From Acidocella facilis ATCC 35904 (GTDB lineage Bacteria; Pseudomonadota; Alphaproteobacteria; Acetobacterales; Acetobacteraceae): DNA of 64,000 bases. Below the pieces are notes generated by a model. That model made no database searches. It saw nothing but the letters and a program-made list of their open reading frames with translations, and was not told where the DNA came from. The translations under genes were made by a program, and so were the position numbers. Shown here piece by piece: positions 8,327 through 17,350 of this stretch. The DNA is taken from positions 372,001 to 436,000 of the forward strand of contig NZ_JHYG01000001.1 in assembly GCF_000687875.1 (NCBI RefSeq), in the 5' to 3' direction. Within the stretch, counting starts at the first letter, position 1. Each line of letters opens with the position of its first letter.

Positions 8327-9598
8327 TTAGATTCCCACAGCCCTGCGCCCGATATCCCGCCGGCAGAACCCATCCTCCCAATCCAGCCTGCCAATCGCCT
8401 CATAGGCCCGGCCCAGCGCCTGTTTCAGGTCCACGCCGACCGCATTCACCGCCAGCACCCGGCCGCCATTGGCGAGAAACCCGCCCTGGTCCGCCATCGT
8501 CCCGGCATGGAAGATGGTCACACCCTCCACCGCGCCCGCCTCGTCCAGCCCGTAAATCTCGCTGCCCGTGGCATAGGCGCCGGGATAGCCCTTGGCGCAC
8601 ATCACCACCGTCGCCGAGCCGCCCGCCGCGAATTCCGCCTTTACCTCAGAAAGCCGCCCCTCCGCCGCCGCCTTCAACGCGGTCAGTAGGTCAGAAGAGA
8701 GCATCGGCAGCACCGTCTCGCATTCAGGGTCGCCGAAACGGACATTATATTCGATCAGCTTCGGCCCATCCGCCTCCACCATCAGCCCGGCGAACAGGAA
8801 GCCCCGGAACGGCGTGCCCCGGCGCACCATCTCCTTCAGCGCCGGGCGGATCGTCTCTTCCATCGCCCGATCAAGAACCTCCTGCGTCGCCCAGGGCGGG
8901 TTGAAAATTGCCCCCATGCCGCCGGTATTCGGGCCGGTATCGCCCTCGCCGACGCGCTTATGGTCGGCCGCCGCCCCGAAAAACAGCGCATCCTCGCCAT
9001 CGCACAGCGCGAACACGGAAATCTCCTCACCCACCAGGCATTGCTCGATCACCACCGAGGCCCCGGCGGCGCCATGCACCTTGTCCTCCATGATGGCGGT
9101 GACGGCCTCGTGCGCCTCCTCCAGCGTGGTGGCGACGACAACGCCCTTGCCCGCCGCCAGACCATCCGCCTTGATCACGATCGGCGCGCCAACCTCGTCC
9201 AGATAGTCGTGCGCGGCCTCGGCGTCGGTGAATTTCTCCCAGGCGGCGGTGGGGATCTTCGCGGCATCCGCCACCTCTTTGGTGAAGATCTTGCTGCCCT
9301 CCAGCTGCGCCGCCGCCGCCGAAGGCCCGAAACAGGCGATGCCGGCCGCCGCCAGCGCATCCGCCACCCCGGCCACCAAAGGCGCTTCCGGCCCCGGCAC
9401 CACCAAATCGATCTTCTGTTCCAGGGCGAATTTCACGATGCCCTCGACGTCCAGGGCGCGCAGCGGCACGTTCTCGGCCAACGCGGCGGTGCCCGGATTG
9501 CCCGGGGCGACATAGAGTTTCGTCAGCAGCGGGCTCTTGGCGATCGCCCAGGCCAGCGCATGCTCCCGTCCGCCCGAACCGATGATCAATACCCGCAT
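8327..9598 (-). CDS. purD: Phosphoribosylamine-glycine ligase (GAR synthetase)
   Basis: This 423-residue ATP-grasp ligase carries out the second step of purine synthesis, joining phosphoribosylamine to glycine. The N-terminus MRVLIIGSGGREHALAWAI is the family hallmark. Further motifs are PGPEAPLVAGVAD, IVIKADGLAAGKGV (ATP-grasp), DHKRVGEGDTGPNTGGMGA and YNVRFGDPECE (metal-binding end). The start at 9598 is fixed by this N-terminus; the reading frame extends upstream, but into the divergent xseA gene. The divergent purD/xseA pair is a familiar alphaproteobacterial arrangement, here with 49 bp between starts. Confidence 0.96.
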   Translation of the reverse strand: MRVLIIGSGGREHALAWAIAKSPLLTKLYVAPGNPGTAALAENVPLRALDVEGIVKFALEQKIDLVVPGPEAPLVAGVADALAAAGIACFGPSAAAAQLEGSKIFTKEVADAAKIPTAAWEKFTDAEAAHDYLDEVGAPIVIKADGLAAGKGVVVATTLEEAHEAVTAIMEDKVHGAAGASVVIEQCLVGEEISVFALCDGEDALFFGAAADHKRVGEGDTGPNTGGMGAIFNPPWATQEVLDRAMEETIRPALKEMVRRGTPFRGFLFAGLMVEADGPKLIEYNVRFGDPECETVLPMLSSDLLTALKAAAEGRLSEVKAEFAAGGSATVVMCAKGYPGAYATGSEIYGLDEAGAVEGVTIFHAGTMADQGGFLANGGRVLAVNAVGVDLKQALGRAYEAIGRLDWEDGFCRRDIGRRAVGI

Positions 9599-9647
9599 CT
9601 CGCAAACCCCTCTGTTACCGGGGGGCGCTGTATCATAATCTGCGCGC
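9599..9647. promoter_or_regulatory. Shared purD/xseA divergent promoter region
   Basis: Only 49 bp separate the two starts. TATCATAAT around 9631-9639 reads as a -10-like box toward xseA, and its complement TATGAT reads as one toward purD, so the two promoters must overlap. This is a prediction from base content; no clear -35 boxes are visible. Confidence 0.35.
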
Positions 9648-11132
9648 ATGAGTGAATCCGTGACCAATACGCCTGAATTTTCTGTCTCCGAGCTGGCCGG
9701 GGCAGTCAAACGCACGCTGGAGGGCTCGTTCGGCCGGGTACGGGTGCGCGGCGAGATCACCGAATTCAAGGCCTATGGCTCCGGCCACCAATATTTCGCG
9801 CTCAAGGATGAGAGTGCGAAAATCCGGGGCATCATCTGGAAAGGCGTGGTGCCGCGCGTGGGGCTGAAGGCCGAAAACGGGCTGGAGGTCATCGCCACCG
9901 GGCGCATCACCTCCTATCCGGAGCGTTCCGAATATCAGCTGATCGTCGAGAAGCTGGAATATGCCGGGGCCGGCGCGCTGCTGGCGCGAATCGAGATGCT
10001 GAAGGCGAAGCTCCAGGCCGAGGGGCTGTTCGAGCGCCGGCGGGCCTTGCCGATGCTGCCCACAATCATCGGCCTCGTCACCTCCGCCCAGGGGGCAGTG
10101 CTGCAGGACATCAAAACCACCATCGCCCGGCGCTTTCCCCGCCAGTTGCTGCTGTGGCCGGTGCCGGTGCAGGGCGAGGGGGCGGCGGAGAAGATCGCCG
10201 CCGCCATCGAGGGCTTCAACAACCTCCCCCCCGGCTTTCCGCAGCCCGACGTGCTGATCGTCGCGCGCGGCGGCGGCAGCCTGGAGGATCTGATGGCCTT
10301 CAACGAGGAAATCGTGGTGCGCGCCGCCGCCGCCAGCCGCATCCCGCTGATCTCCGCCGTCGGCCATGAGACGGACACGACGCTGATCGATTTCGCCTCG
10401 GACCGCCGCGCCCCCACCCCCACCGCCGCCGCCGAAATGGCGGTGCCGGCGCGCATCGAGCTGCTGGCGGACCTTGCCCAGCGCGCCGCCCGGTTGCAGG
10501 GCGCGATGGCCCGCCACACCACCCAGGCCGCGAACGGGCTGGAACGCGCCGCCGCGCGCCTGCCGGACCTGCCGACGATGCTGAACACCGCCCGCCAGCG
10601 GCTGGATGACCGCACCGAGCGCCATGCCCTGGCCCTGCCCAACTACATGGCAGGCCGCCGCGCCCGGTTGGAGCGCCAAGTGCTGCGCCACCCGCGCGAG
10701 ATTCTGGTCGGGCTGAAAGGCCGGGTGGATTTGCTCGGCCATCGCCTCGCCATCGGCCTGCCCGCCCTGCTGCGCACCGCCCAGCGCCGGCTGGATGCCA
10801 CCGCTCACCGCCTGCCGCCGCCTCAGGGCCAGCTCCAGCCGCGCCAGGCCGCCCTGGCGCTGGCCGCCCACCGGCTGCAAGTGCCGCTGCCGGCCCGGCT
10901 GAAGGAAGCCTCCACCCGGCTCTATAATGCCACCGCCCGGCTGGAGAGTGCCTCTTATGAACGGGTTCTGGCGCGCGGCTTCGCGCTCGTCACCACGTCC
11001 AAGGGCGAGGCCGTGACCAGCGCCGCCGCGGTGAAACCCGGCGCGGCGCTGCGGCTGCGCTTCGCCGATGGCAAGGTGGAGGTGAAAGCCAGCGCCGCGC
11101 CCAAGCCCGATCAGCTCGATCTCGGGCTTTGA
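9648..11132 (+). CDS. xseA: Exodeoxyribonuclease VII large subunit
   Basis: The 494-residue large subunit has the N-terminal OB fold (EFSVSELAGAVKRTLEGSFGRVRVRGEI, residues about 10-37). The catalytic core follows, with ARGGGSLEDLMAFNEE and SAVGHETDTTLIDFASDRRAPTPTAAAE, and then a long Arg/Ala/Leu-rich coiled coil (about 270-430). A short C-terminal segment, YERVLARGFALVTT, is typical of XseA. It degrades single-stranded DNA together with the small subunit XseB, which is not encoded here. The length is slightly above the E. coli protein because of the longer coiled coil. Confidence 0.95.
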   Translation: MSESVTNTPEFSVSELAGAVKRTLEGSFGRVRVRGEITEFKAYGSGHQYFALKDESAKIRGIIWKGVVPRVGLKAENGLEVIATGRITSYPERSEYQLIVEKLEYAGAGALLARIEMLKAKLQAEGLFERRRALPMLPTIIGLVTSAQGAVLQDIKTTIARRFPRQLLLWPVPVQGEGAAEKIAAAIEGFNNLPPGFPQPDVLIVARGGGSLEDLMAFNEEIVVRAAAASRIPLISAVGHETDTTLIDFASDRRAPTPTAAAEMAVPARIELLADLAQRAARLQGAMARHTTQAANGLERAAARLPDLPTMLNTARQRLDDRTERHALALPNYMAGRRARLERQVLRHPREILVGLKGRVDLLGHRLAIGLPALLRTAQRRLDATAHRLPPPQGQLQPRQAALALAAHRLQVPLPARLKEASTRLYNATARLESASYERVLARGFALVTTSKGEAVTSAAAVKPGAALRLRFADGKVEVKASAAPKPDQLDLGL

Positions 11133-11175
11133 TAAAGCTTGAACCGGCCCCGCGCGCGCGCCAAATCAGCCGGAC

Positions 11176-12420
11176 ATGACCACGCCGCCGCTGGCCCCTC
11201 CCGACGATGATTGGCGCGAATGCCCGCATTGCGGCCTGTTCAGCCGTCTGCCCCACATCCAGCCCGGGATGGTGGCGGAATGTCCGCGCTGTGACCAGAC
11301 GCTCTGGCGCATGCGCCGGGCGACGCTCAACTTTCCCCTGGCCTGCTCGCTCGCCGCCGGATTGTTCTACCTCTTCGCGCTGATCGCCCCGATGCTGGAG
11401 GTGGACGCCTATGGCCGCTTTTCGCTGGCGCGGATCGAAACCGGGCCGCTGCGGCTGGTCGAGGCCGGATGGGGGCTGGTCGGCGCGCTGGTCTTCGCGG
11501 TGACGCTGGTGCTGCCGGGACTCAAGCTCGCCATTATGCTCACCACCTTGCTGGGGCTGAAATTCCACCTGCCCAAACGCTGGCTGCGCGGCATTTTCCG
11601 CTACTATGCCCCGATCACGCCCTGGGCGATGATCGATGTCTATCTGCTTGGCTTCCTGGTCGCCTATACCCGCCTTGCCGGCATGTTCAGCGTGCGGCTG
11701 GATACCGCCCTCTACGCGCTGATCGGGCTGATGCTGGCCATGGCCGCCGCCGATGCCGGGCTGGACCAGGAAATCGTCTGGCGGGCGCTGGACCAGCCTG
11801 ACAAAACCGCGCCGAGCGCACAAGCTGGCGGGCTGATCAGCTGCGATGCCTGCGGCCAGGTCAGCAATGGCGAGACCGGCGATCTCTGCCGGCGCTGCGA
11901 CGCGCCCTTGTTCGCCCGCAAGCCGGCCAGCCTCTCGCGCGCCTGGGCCTATACCATCGCCGCCGCCTGCCTCTATATTCCTGCCAATCTCTATCCGTTC
12001 ATGGATTTGACCAGCCTCGCCCACACCCAGTCCTATACGATCATGGGCGGCATCGTGGAGCTGGCGGATGTCGGGCTGTGGCCACTGGCGGCCCTGGTGC
12101 TGTTCGCCAGCATCGCCATACCGCTGCTGAAGCTGCTCGGCATGGGCTATATGCTGCTGGCCACGCAATTCTGCAGCGGCCATATGCTGCAGGGCCGCAC
12201 CAAGGCCTACCGGATCATCGATTTCATCGGCCGCTGGTCGATGATCGACGTGTTCATGGTCTCCATCCTCATCGCCCTTGTGCATTTCGGGCAATTCGCC
12301 AATGTCAGGGCGAATGTGGGGGCCATCTGCTTCGCGGCGGTGGTGGTGCTCACCATGTTCGCCGTCAACGCCTTCGACCCCCGCCTGATGTGGGACAATG
12401 ACCAGGAGCCCGAAGCATGA
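11176..12420 (+). CDS. pqiA: PqiA/YebS-family membrane protein with two zinc ribbons
   Basis: This 414-residue protein contains two tandem PqiA domains. Each has a CxxC zinc-ribbon pair (ECPHC...ECPRC at residues 15-39; SCDAC...LCRRC at about 218-243) followed by four membrane segments. Motifs YYAPITPWAMIDVYLLG and IDFIGRWSMIDVFMVSIL mark the two repeats. PqiA is the inner-membrane partner of the MCE protein PqiB in transport of lipid between inner and outer membranes. The gene overlaps pqiB by 4 nt. Confidence 0.92.
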   Translation: MTTPPLAPPDDDWRECPHCGLFSRLPHIQPGMVAECPRCDQTLWRMRRATLNFPLACSLAAGLFYLFALIAPMLEVDAYGRFSLARIETGPLRLVEAGWGLVGALVFAVTLVLPGLKLAIMLTTLLGLKFHLPKRWLRGIFRYYAPITPWAMIDVYLLGFLVAYTRLAGMFSVRLDTALYALIGLMLAMAAADAGLDQEIVWRALDQPDKTAPSAQAGGLISCDACGQVSNGETGDLCRRCDAPLFARKPASLSRAWAYTIAAACLYIPANLYPFMDLTSLAHTQSYTIMGGIVELADVGLWPLAALVLFASIAIPLLKLLGMGYMLLATQFCSGHMLQGRTKAYRIIDFIGRWSMIDVFMVSILIALVHFGQFANVRANVGAICFAAVVVLTMFAVNAFDPRLMWDNDQEPEA

Positions 12421-14009
12421 GCGACCAGCAGGCGCCGCCGCCCAATACACCGCCGCGTGCGAAGCTGCGCCGCCAGAGCTTCCATCTGGTCTGGCTGATC
12501 CCGATCGTCGCCGCGATCATCGCCGGCTATCTCGGCTATCGCACCATCATGGAGCGCGGCCCGCTGCTGACGCTGAGCTTCGTCAATGCCGACGGCCTCA
12601 CCGCCGGCCAGACCCAGCTGAAATACAAGGCGGTGGCGCTGGGCACGGTGGAGGGCATCGACCTCGCCAAGGATAATTCCCACGTCATCGTCCGGGTGCG
12701 GATGAACGATGTTGGCGAGCGCTTCCTCAATTCCAACGCCCGCTTTTGGGTGGTGCGGCCGCGGCTGAATTTCTCCGACATCTCCGCCTTCGAGACCATC
12801 GTCTCCGGCGCCTATATCTCCGTCGACCCCGGCAAGACCCGTGGTGCCTACAAGGACCATTTCACCGGGCTGGAAACGCCGCCCGGCGTGCGCTCCGACG
12901 AGCCCGGCCGTACCTACACACTCACCGCCAACACCATCGGCTCGATCAATTCCGGCTCGCCGATCTTCTATCGCGACGTGCCGGTGGGCGAGGTGCTGGG
13001 CTATGACATCGGCAACGGCATCGGGCCGATCAAGATCAGCATCTTCATCCGCGCCCCCTTCGACGATCTGGTGCGCGAGGATAGCCGCTTCTGGAACTCC
13101 TCTGGCGTTGCCTTCGGCATCAAGGGCGGCGTGCTGCAATTGCAGCTGCAATCCATCCAGGCGCTGGTGGCCGGCGGCATCTCCTTCAGCCTGCCGCATG
13201 CGGCGCTGGACGACAAACCCAGCCCGAACGGCGCCGATTTCCGGCTCTATTCGTCACAGCAGCAGGCGGAATCCAGCGCCTATGACACCCAGATCCAGGT
13301 TGTCTCCTACATCACCAGCGATGTCAGCGGCCTCACCCCTGGCTCCCCGGTCACCGCCCTTGGCATCCAGGTCGGCGATGTCACCGGCGTGGAGCTGATG
13401 GTCGACCAGAAAAACGGCACCGCCAAGGTGAAGGTGACCATGCAGCTGCAGCCGCAGCGCATCCTCTCGCTCGGCCCGAACGCAAAAACCCCGGATCCGC
13501 AGGCCGTGTTCCAGCGTTTCGTCGATAACGGCATGCGCGTCGAACTCGGCACGCAGAATTATGTGACCGGGCAGAAAGAGATTAATCTGGCCATCGACCC
13601 CAAGGCGCCGCCGGCAAAGGTGACAATGGAAGGCGGCGCCATCGTGCTGCCCTACAAGCCAGGCGGGCTGGATGCGCTGATGGCCAACGCCGCCGATATC
13701 ACCGGCAAGGTCGATCAGATGCCCTTCAAGCAGATCGGCGATAATCTCAACAAGCTGCTGGCCACCGCCAACGGCACGCTGGGCAGCGCGCAGACCAAGG
13801 CGTTGCTGAAAAATCTAAGCGACACGCTGAAAACCGCCAACACCACGCTGCAGGGGCTGAACCAGGGCTTCGGCAATGATTCGGATTTCCAGAGAAGCCT
13901 GCAGCAGATTCTCACCCAGGCCAACGCCACGCTGCAATCGCTGCAGGCGCTGACCACCTACCTCAACCAGCACCCGCAAGCGGTGCTCTTCGGACGGAGC
14001 GGCAAATGA
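12417..14009 (+). CDS. pqiB: PqiB, MCE-domain periplasmic lipid-transport protein
   Basis: The 530-residue protein has a short cytoplasmic N-terminus, one membrane anchor (SFHLVWLIPIVAAIIAGYLGY, about 21-41) and three MCE/MlaD domains. The domain starts are recognisable at LSFVNADGLTAGQTQLKYKAV, at TYTLTANTIGSINSGSPIFYRDVPVGEV and at VVSYITSDVSGLTPGSPVTALGIQVGDV. The C-terminal 100 residues are Gln/Asn/Leu-rich and likely helical, like the needle of E. coli PqiB. It should form a hexameric tunnel between membranes. It is coupled to pqiA (ATGA) and to pqiC (ATGA). Confidence 0.93.
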   Translation: MSDQQAPPPNTPPRAKLRRQSFHLVWLIPIVAAIIAGYLGYRTIMERGPLLTLSFVNADGLTAGQTQLKYKAVALGTVEGIDLAKDNSHVIVRVRMNDVGERFLNSNARFWVVRPRLNFSDISAFETIVSGAYISVDPGKTRGAYKDHFTGLETPPGVRSDEPGRTYTLTANTIGSINSGSPIFYRDVPVGEVLGYDIGNGIGPIKISIFIRAPFDDLVREDSRFWNSSGVAFGIKGGVLQLQLQSIQALVAGGISFSLPHAALDDKPSPNGADFRLYSSQQQAESSAYDTQIQVVSYITSDVSGLTPGSPVTALGIQVGDVTGVELMVDQKNGTAKVKVTMQLQPQRILSLGPNAKTPDPQAVFQRFVDNGMRVELGTQNYVTGQKEINLAIDPKAPPAKVTMEGGAIVLPYKPGGLDALMANAADITGKVDQMPFKQIGDNLNKLLATANGTLGSAQTKALLKNLSDTLKTANTTLQGLNQGFGNDSDFQRSLQQILTQANATLQSLQALTTYLNQHPQAVLFGRSGK

Positions 14010-14560
14010 AGCGGCGTTATGTGCTCATCGGCGGCGCGGCGCTGCTCTCGGGCTGCGCCTCGGCGCAGGTGCGAAGCTGGCAGATTGCGGCATTGCCGGG
14101 GCAGGCACGCGGCGGGGCCGGGCAGCGCATCGGGGTGCGCAGCATCGGCCTGCCCGGCGCGCTGAACCAGTCCGGCGTGCCCAAACCCGGCGGCGCCTAC
14201 GCGGCGGATGCTTTCGCCAACGACCAATGGGCCGCCCCGCTGGCGCAGCTGCTGCAGACGGCGATGGTGCAGGACCTCGCCCAGCGCCTGCCGGGCGATA
14301 CTGTGCTGGCCGATGGCGGCGCCATCGGCGCGGCGGCGGATCAGCTGGTGGAAATCCAGGTGCTGCAATTCGCCCCCGATGCGGCGGGCAAGGTGACGCT
14401 GAGCGCGCAGCTGGCGACCCGCCCGGCGAAACAACAGCAATGGCAGCTGCAAAGCTTCACTGGCACGGCGCAGGGGGGCACCACCGCCCAGGGCATCGCC
14501 GCGGCGATGAGCAGCCTCTGGGGCGAGGCCGCCGACCGCGTCGCCGAGATGCTCAGTTAG
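14006..14560 (+). CDS. pqiC: PqiC, outer-membrane lipoprotein of the Pqi system
   Basis: The 184-residue protein has a lipobox LLSGC (residues 13-17) behind a short signal. The mature domain is of the ABC-transport auxiliary (DUF330) family: IGVRSIGLPGALNQSGV, ANDQWAAPLAQLLQTAMVQDLAQRLPG and LVEIQVLQFAPDAAGKVTLSAQ match the expected pattern. It would dock the PqiB needle at the outer membrane. It is the third gene of the coupled pqiABC operon and ends directly at repeat copy 3. Confidence 0.9.
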   Translation: MKRRYVLIGGAALLSGCASAQVRSWQIAALPGQARGGAGQRIGVRSIGLPGALNQSGVPKPGGAYAADAFANDQWAAPLAQLLQTAMVQDLAQRLPGDTVLADGGAIGAAADQLVEIQVLQFAPDAAGKVTLSAQLATRPAKQQQWQLQSFTGTAQGGTTAQGIAAAMSSLWGEAADRVAEMLS

Positions 14561-14562
14561 CA

Positions 14563-14685
14563 AAAGTTTTTGGGGGCGACCCTTTTTTCAAAAAGGGTCG
14601 CGAAATGTCTGGGGTGTTGATGACGGCGTTGCATACGCCCCAACGTTTTTCGCAGCTTTTTGAAAAAAGCTGCACCAAAAACTTT
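14563..14685. repeat. ERIC-like intergenic element, copy 3 (123 bp)
   Basis: The ends are AAAGTTTTTGG (14563-14573) and CCAAAAACTTT (14675-14685). Hairpin 1 is GCGACCCTTTTT/AAAAAGGGTCGC at 14576-14601; hairpin 2 is GCAGCTTTTT/AAAAAGCTGC at 14652-14673. The last base is also the first base of the neighbouring gene's stop codon. It lies between convergent genes, in the same orientation as copy 1. Confidence 0.85.
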
Positions 14686-15449
14686 TACACCATATCCACG
14701 ATCATGGTCGCGACCTCGAGGTCGAAACTGCCATCCTCGGCAATCGCGAAATACGCCTTCACCGCCTCCGGCGCCCCCTGCTGCAAAGCCCTGATCGCCT
14801 GCTGCATCACCGCCGGCGTCGCGGTGCGCGCCACCCAGCTGGCAAACTCCATCCGCAGCCGCCGCACCGTCACGCCGCGCAGCCCGAAGCCCGCCTGCGC
14901 CAGCATCGCCCCCCACTCCGCGACGCTGTAATTGCGCCCGTGCGAGGGGTCGCGCAGCAGCTCCATCGTCTGCAGATGGCTGTCCAGCACCGGCTTCGCC
15001 GGCGCCACCGTATCGATGAACACCCCGAATGCCCCTGTCTTGCTCACCCGCCTGGCCGCCCGCAGCCCGGCCGGCACATCCGCCCAATGATGCGCGGTAA
15101 ACCGGCACAGCACCGCATCGAACAGCCCATCCTCGAAGGGCAGCGCCTCGGCGGCGGCGAGCCGGGTTTCGATATTGCCCAGGCCACGCTCAGACGCCGT
15201 CCGCGCCACCGCCTCCAGCATCGCGGGCGTCACGTCGCACGCCACGACCCGGTTTACGTACGGGGCGGCGCGATAGCTCACATGCCCGCCGCCGCAGCCC
15301 AGATCCAGCACGCAGGCGGGCACCCGCGCCCGCAGCAGCGCCTCCATCTCGTCAAGATCCGCCCCGCCGGCATGCACGGCGCTCTGCACATAGGCATCGG
15401 CACGCGGGGCGTAGTGGGTGGCGGCGAAATTCGGCTCGGTCTGGCTCAT
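14685..15449 (-). CDS. Class I SAM-dependent methyltransferase (UbiE-like)
   Basis: This 254-residue methyltransferase has motif I VLDLGCGGGHVSYRAAPYV (about 46-64), ACDVTPAMLEAV (motif II acidic loop) and ALPFEDGLFDAVLCRFTAHHW (motif IV region). This pattern is typical of small-molecule methyltransferases of the UbiE/COQ5 type. The substrate is unknown. It diverges from an XRE/MmyB-type regulator 78 bp away, an arrangement often seen when the regulator controls the neighbouring enzyme. Its 3' end abuts repeat copy 3. Confidence 0.82.
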   Translation of the reverse strand: MSQTEPNFAATHYAPRADAYVQSAVHAGGADLDEMEALLRARVPACVLDLGCGGGHVSYRAAPYVNRVVACDVTPAMLEAVARTASERGLGNIETRLAAAEALPFEDGLFDAVLCRFTAHHWADVPAGLRAARRVSKTGAFGVFIDTVAPAKPVLDSHLQTMELLRDPSHGRNYSVAEWGAMLAQAGFGLRGVTVRRLRMEFASWVARTATPAVMQQAIRALQQGAPEAVKAYFAIAEDGSFDLEVATMIVDMV

Positions 15450-15527
15450 ATTTTGTCTCCTAGGCTCACCCTATCCGGGTAAACAAACCGGTATAAGGAG
15501 CAAAATTATCCTGGTATAAACTCCACC
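15450..15527. promoter_or_regulatory. Divergent promoter region with GGTATAA direct repeats
   Basis: The 78-bp gap is AT-richer than its surroundings and contains GGTATAA twice (15490-15496 and 15513-15519, 23 bp apart). These could be half-sites for the adjacent MmyB-type regulator or parts of promoters. Function is inferred only from position and repetition. Confidence 0.35.
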
Positions 15528-16310
15528 ATGGATCACCTCCCGCAGCGGCGCGAACTCGGCGCCTTCATCCGCGCCCGGCGCGAGGCGCTGAGCCCTCCGC
15601 CCGGCGGCGGCCGCCGCCGCACCCCGGGCCTGCGCCGCGAGGAAGCCGCGACGCGCTGCGCGCTGAGCCCCACACTCTATACCTGGATCGAGCAAGGGCG
15701 GGATATTTCCCTCACCGCCCGCACCCTCGCTTCCCTGGCGCAGGGGCTCAGCCTCACCCCGGCCGAACGCGCCTATCTGTTCGCGCTGGGGCAGATCCGC
15801 GACCCCGCCACCCCGCCCAAGCTGCCCGCTTTGGCCCCGGTGCCCGCCGCCTTGCAACGCGCGCTCAGCGCCATCGCAGCCCCCGCCTATCTGCTGGATG
15901 CCCGCTTCACCGCCCGCGCCTGGAATGCCCCTGCCCGCGCCCTCTTCGCCCCCTGGCATGAAAGCGGCGAACCCAACCTGCTGCGCTTCGTCTTCCTGGT
16001 CCCCGCCGCGCGGGATTTCATTCAGGACTGGGCCGCCAGCGCGCGCCGTCTTGTCGCCGAATTCCGCGCCGAAACCGCTGAAACCCCAGACGATCCACGC
16101 CTGCACCGGCTGCTCGACGAATTGCGCGCGCAAAGCCCGGATTTCGCCAAGGCCTGGGCCGCGCGCGACGTGCAGGCGCGCCTGGGCGGGCTGCGCCGCT
16201 TCAACCACCCCACCCAAGGCGCGCTTTGCTTCACCCAGGTTAATTTCCAGCACCTGGCCGGCGAGCGCTACCGGCTGATCATGCTAATCGAGCCAGGCGA
16301 GCAAGGCTGA
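15528..16310 (+). CDS. XRE-family regulator with MmyB-like ligand-binding domain
   Basis: This 260-residue regulator carries an N-terminal helix-turn-helix of the MmyB type (GLRREEAATRCALSPTLYTWIEQGRDIS, about residues 35-62). A C-terminal PAS-like MmyB ligand-binding domain follows (YLLDARFTARAWNAPARALF, then FVFLVPAARDFIQDWAASARRLVAEFR). Characterised MmyB relatives sense small molecules, possibly fatty acids. It is divergent from the methyltransferase gene, which is the obvious target. The 3' end overlaps the convergent AEC transporter gene by 27 bp. Confidence 0.85.
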   Translation: MDHLPQRRELGAFIRARREALSPPPGGGRRRTPGLRREEAATRCALSPTLYTWIEQGRDISLTARTLASLAQGLSLTPAERAYLFALGQIRDPATPPKLPALAPVPAALQRALSAIAAPAYLLDARFTARAWNAPARALFAPWHESGEPNLLRFVFLVPAARDFIQDWAASARRLVAEFRAETAETPDDPRLHRLLDELRAQSPDFAKAWAARDVQARLGGLRRFNHPTQGALCFTQVNFQHLAGERYRLIMLIEPGEQG

Positions 16311-17234
16311 GACCGTGGCCAACGACAGCACCGTGGAAATCAAAATCGAGCGCGAGGTGACCGCCGCCTCGCGGTCATAGAGCTTGGCCAGCATGAACGG
16401 CCCGGTGCCGGTCGGCATCGCCGCCATGATCACCGCCGTCTTCGCCCAGACTTCCGGCATCGCCCAGAGCTTATAGGCCAGCAGGAAGGTCAGCAGCGGC
16501 TGCACCACCAGCTTCAGCCCGACCAACCGGACAATCACCCTCACTTCCGCCACCGCTTTCGACTGCGCCAGGAACAGCCCGATGGTCACCAGCGCGCAGG
16601 GGCTGGCGGAGGCGCCCAGCAGATCGGTCAGGTGAAACACCGGCGCCGGCAGCGCCCAGCCCGTAGCGCCGCGCAGCAACGCGAAGCCCAGCCCCGCCAG
16701 CGGCGCGCAGATCAGCGGGTTACGCAGCAGCGAGGAGCCGACCTTGCGCACCGCCGCTCCGATGCCAGGGCTTTTCTGCAAATCGATCTCGATCAGCACG
16801 ATCGCCCCGGCGAAAATCACGCAGGCCACGATGATGGTGGCAATGATCGAGGGCACCAGGCTTTCCTGCCCCATCGCCGTCAGGCAGAGCGGAATGCCCA
16901 TATAGCCGGTATTGGAATAGCTGGCGTTCAACCCGTCGATCGAGCGGTCCGAGAGCCGATGCCCCGGCGGCAGATGCCGGTGGCCGAGCGCGAAGGAGAG
17001 TAAAAAGCACGCCAGCGCGCCGATCAGAAACGCCGCGATGAAGGCCGGATGGTCCAGCTGCGCCCCATTGATATGCGCCATCGCCTGAAACAGCAAAGCC
17101 GGCAGCCCCAGCCAGACCACATATTTATTCAGCGCATCCGTCGCCTCCGGCCCGAGAATTCCGCGCTTGGAGACGATGAAGCCCAGAAAAATCAGCCCAA
17201 AAACCGGAAAAACCGACGCGATTACGTGATTCAT
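16284..17234 (-). CDS. AEC-family (auxin efflux carrier-type) permease
   Basis: The 316-residue protein has about 10 hydrophobic segments with the AEC family layout. It starts VFPVFGLIFLGFIVSKRGIL and carries NASYSNTGYMGIPLC in the fourth segment and AAMPTGTGPFMLAKLYD near the C-terminus. Bacterial members carry malonate, malate or other small organic acids; no specific substrate can be assigned. It stands alone and convergent to the MmyB-type regulator. Confidence 0.82.
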   Translation of the reverse strand: MNHVIASVFPVFGLIFLGFIVSKRGILGPEATDALNKYVVWLGLPALLFQAMAHINGAQLDHPAFIAAFLIGALACFLLSFALGHRHLPPGHRLSDRSIDGLNASYSNTGYMGIPLCLTAMGQESLVPSIIATIIVACVIFAGAIVLIEIDLQKSPGIGAAVRKVGSSLLRNPLICAPLAGLGFALLRGATGWALPAPVFHLTDLLGASASPCALVTIGLFLAQSKAVAEVRVIVRLVGLKLVVQPLLTFLLAYKLWAMPEVWAKTAVIMAAMPTGTGPFMLAKLYDREAAVTSRSILISTVLSLATVSALLAWLD

Positions 17235-17350
17235 ACTGTCCTGATTTCAGACTTTTTACGGTGCGGCAAGACAAGTTTTCCGCAAGGCTGCCCTTGGCGC
17301 GCGGGACGGGTCATGGTCCATTACCCGCAAAAGCTCAGGAGCGGAATGCC

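Noticed and set aside
6492-8381. A 629-codon open frame on the minus strand
   Set aside because: It is antisense to the ABC exporter and MFS genes and crosses repeat copy 2; its composition (Gln/His/Arg-rich) is typical of high-GC shadow frames.
14227-15108. Two frames running through repeat copy 3 that encode similar FFKKGREMSGVL / FFKKLRKTLG-like segments
   Set aside because: The similarity comes from translating the intergenic repeat itself; such peptides are artefacts of the element, not genes.
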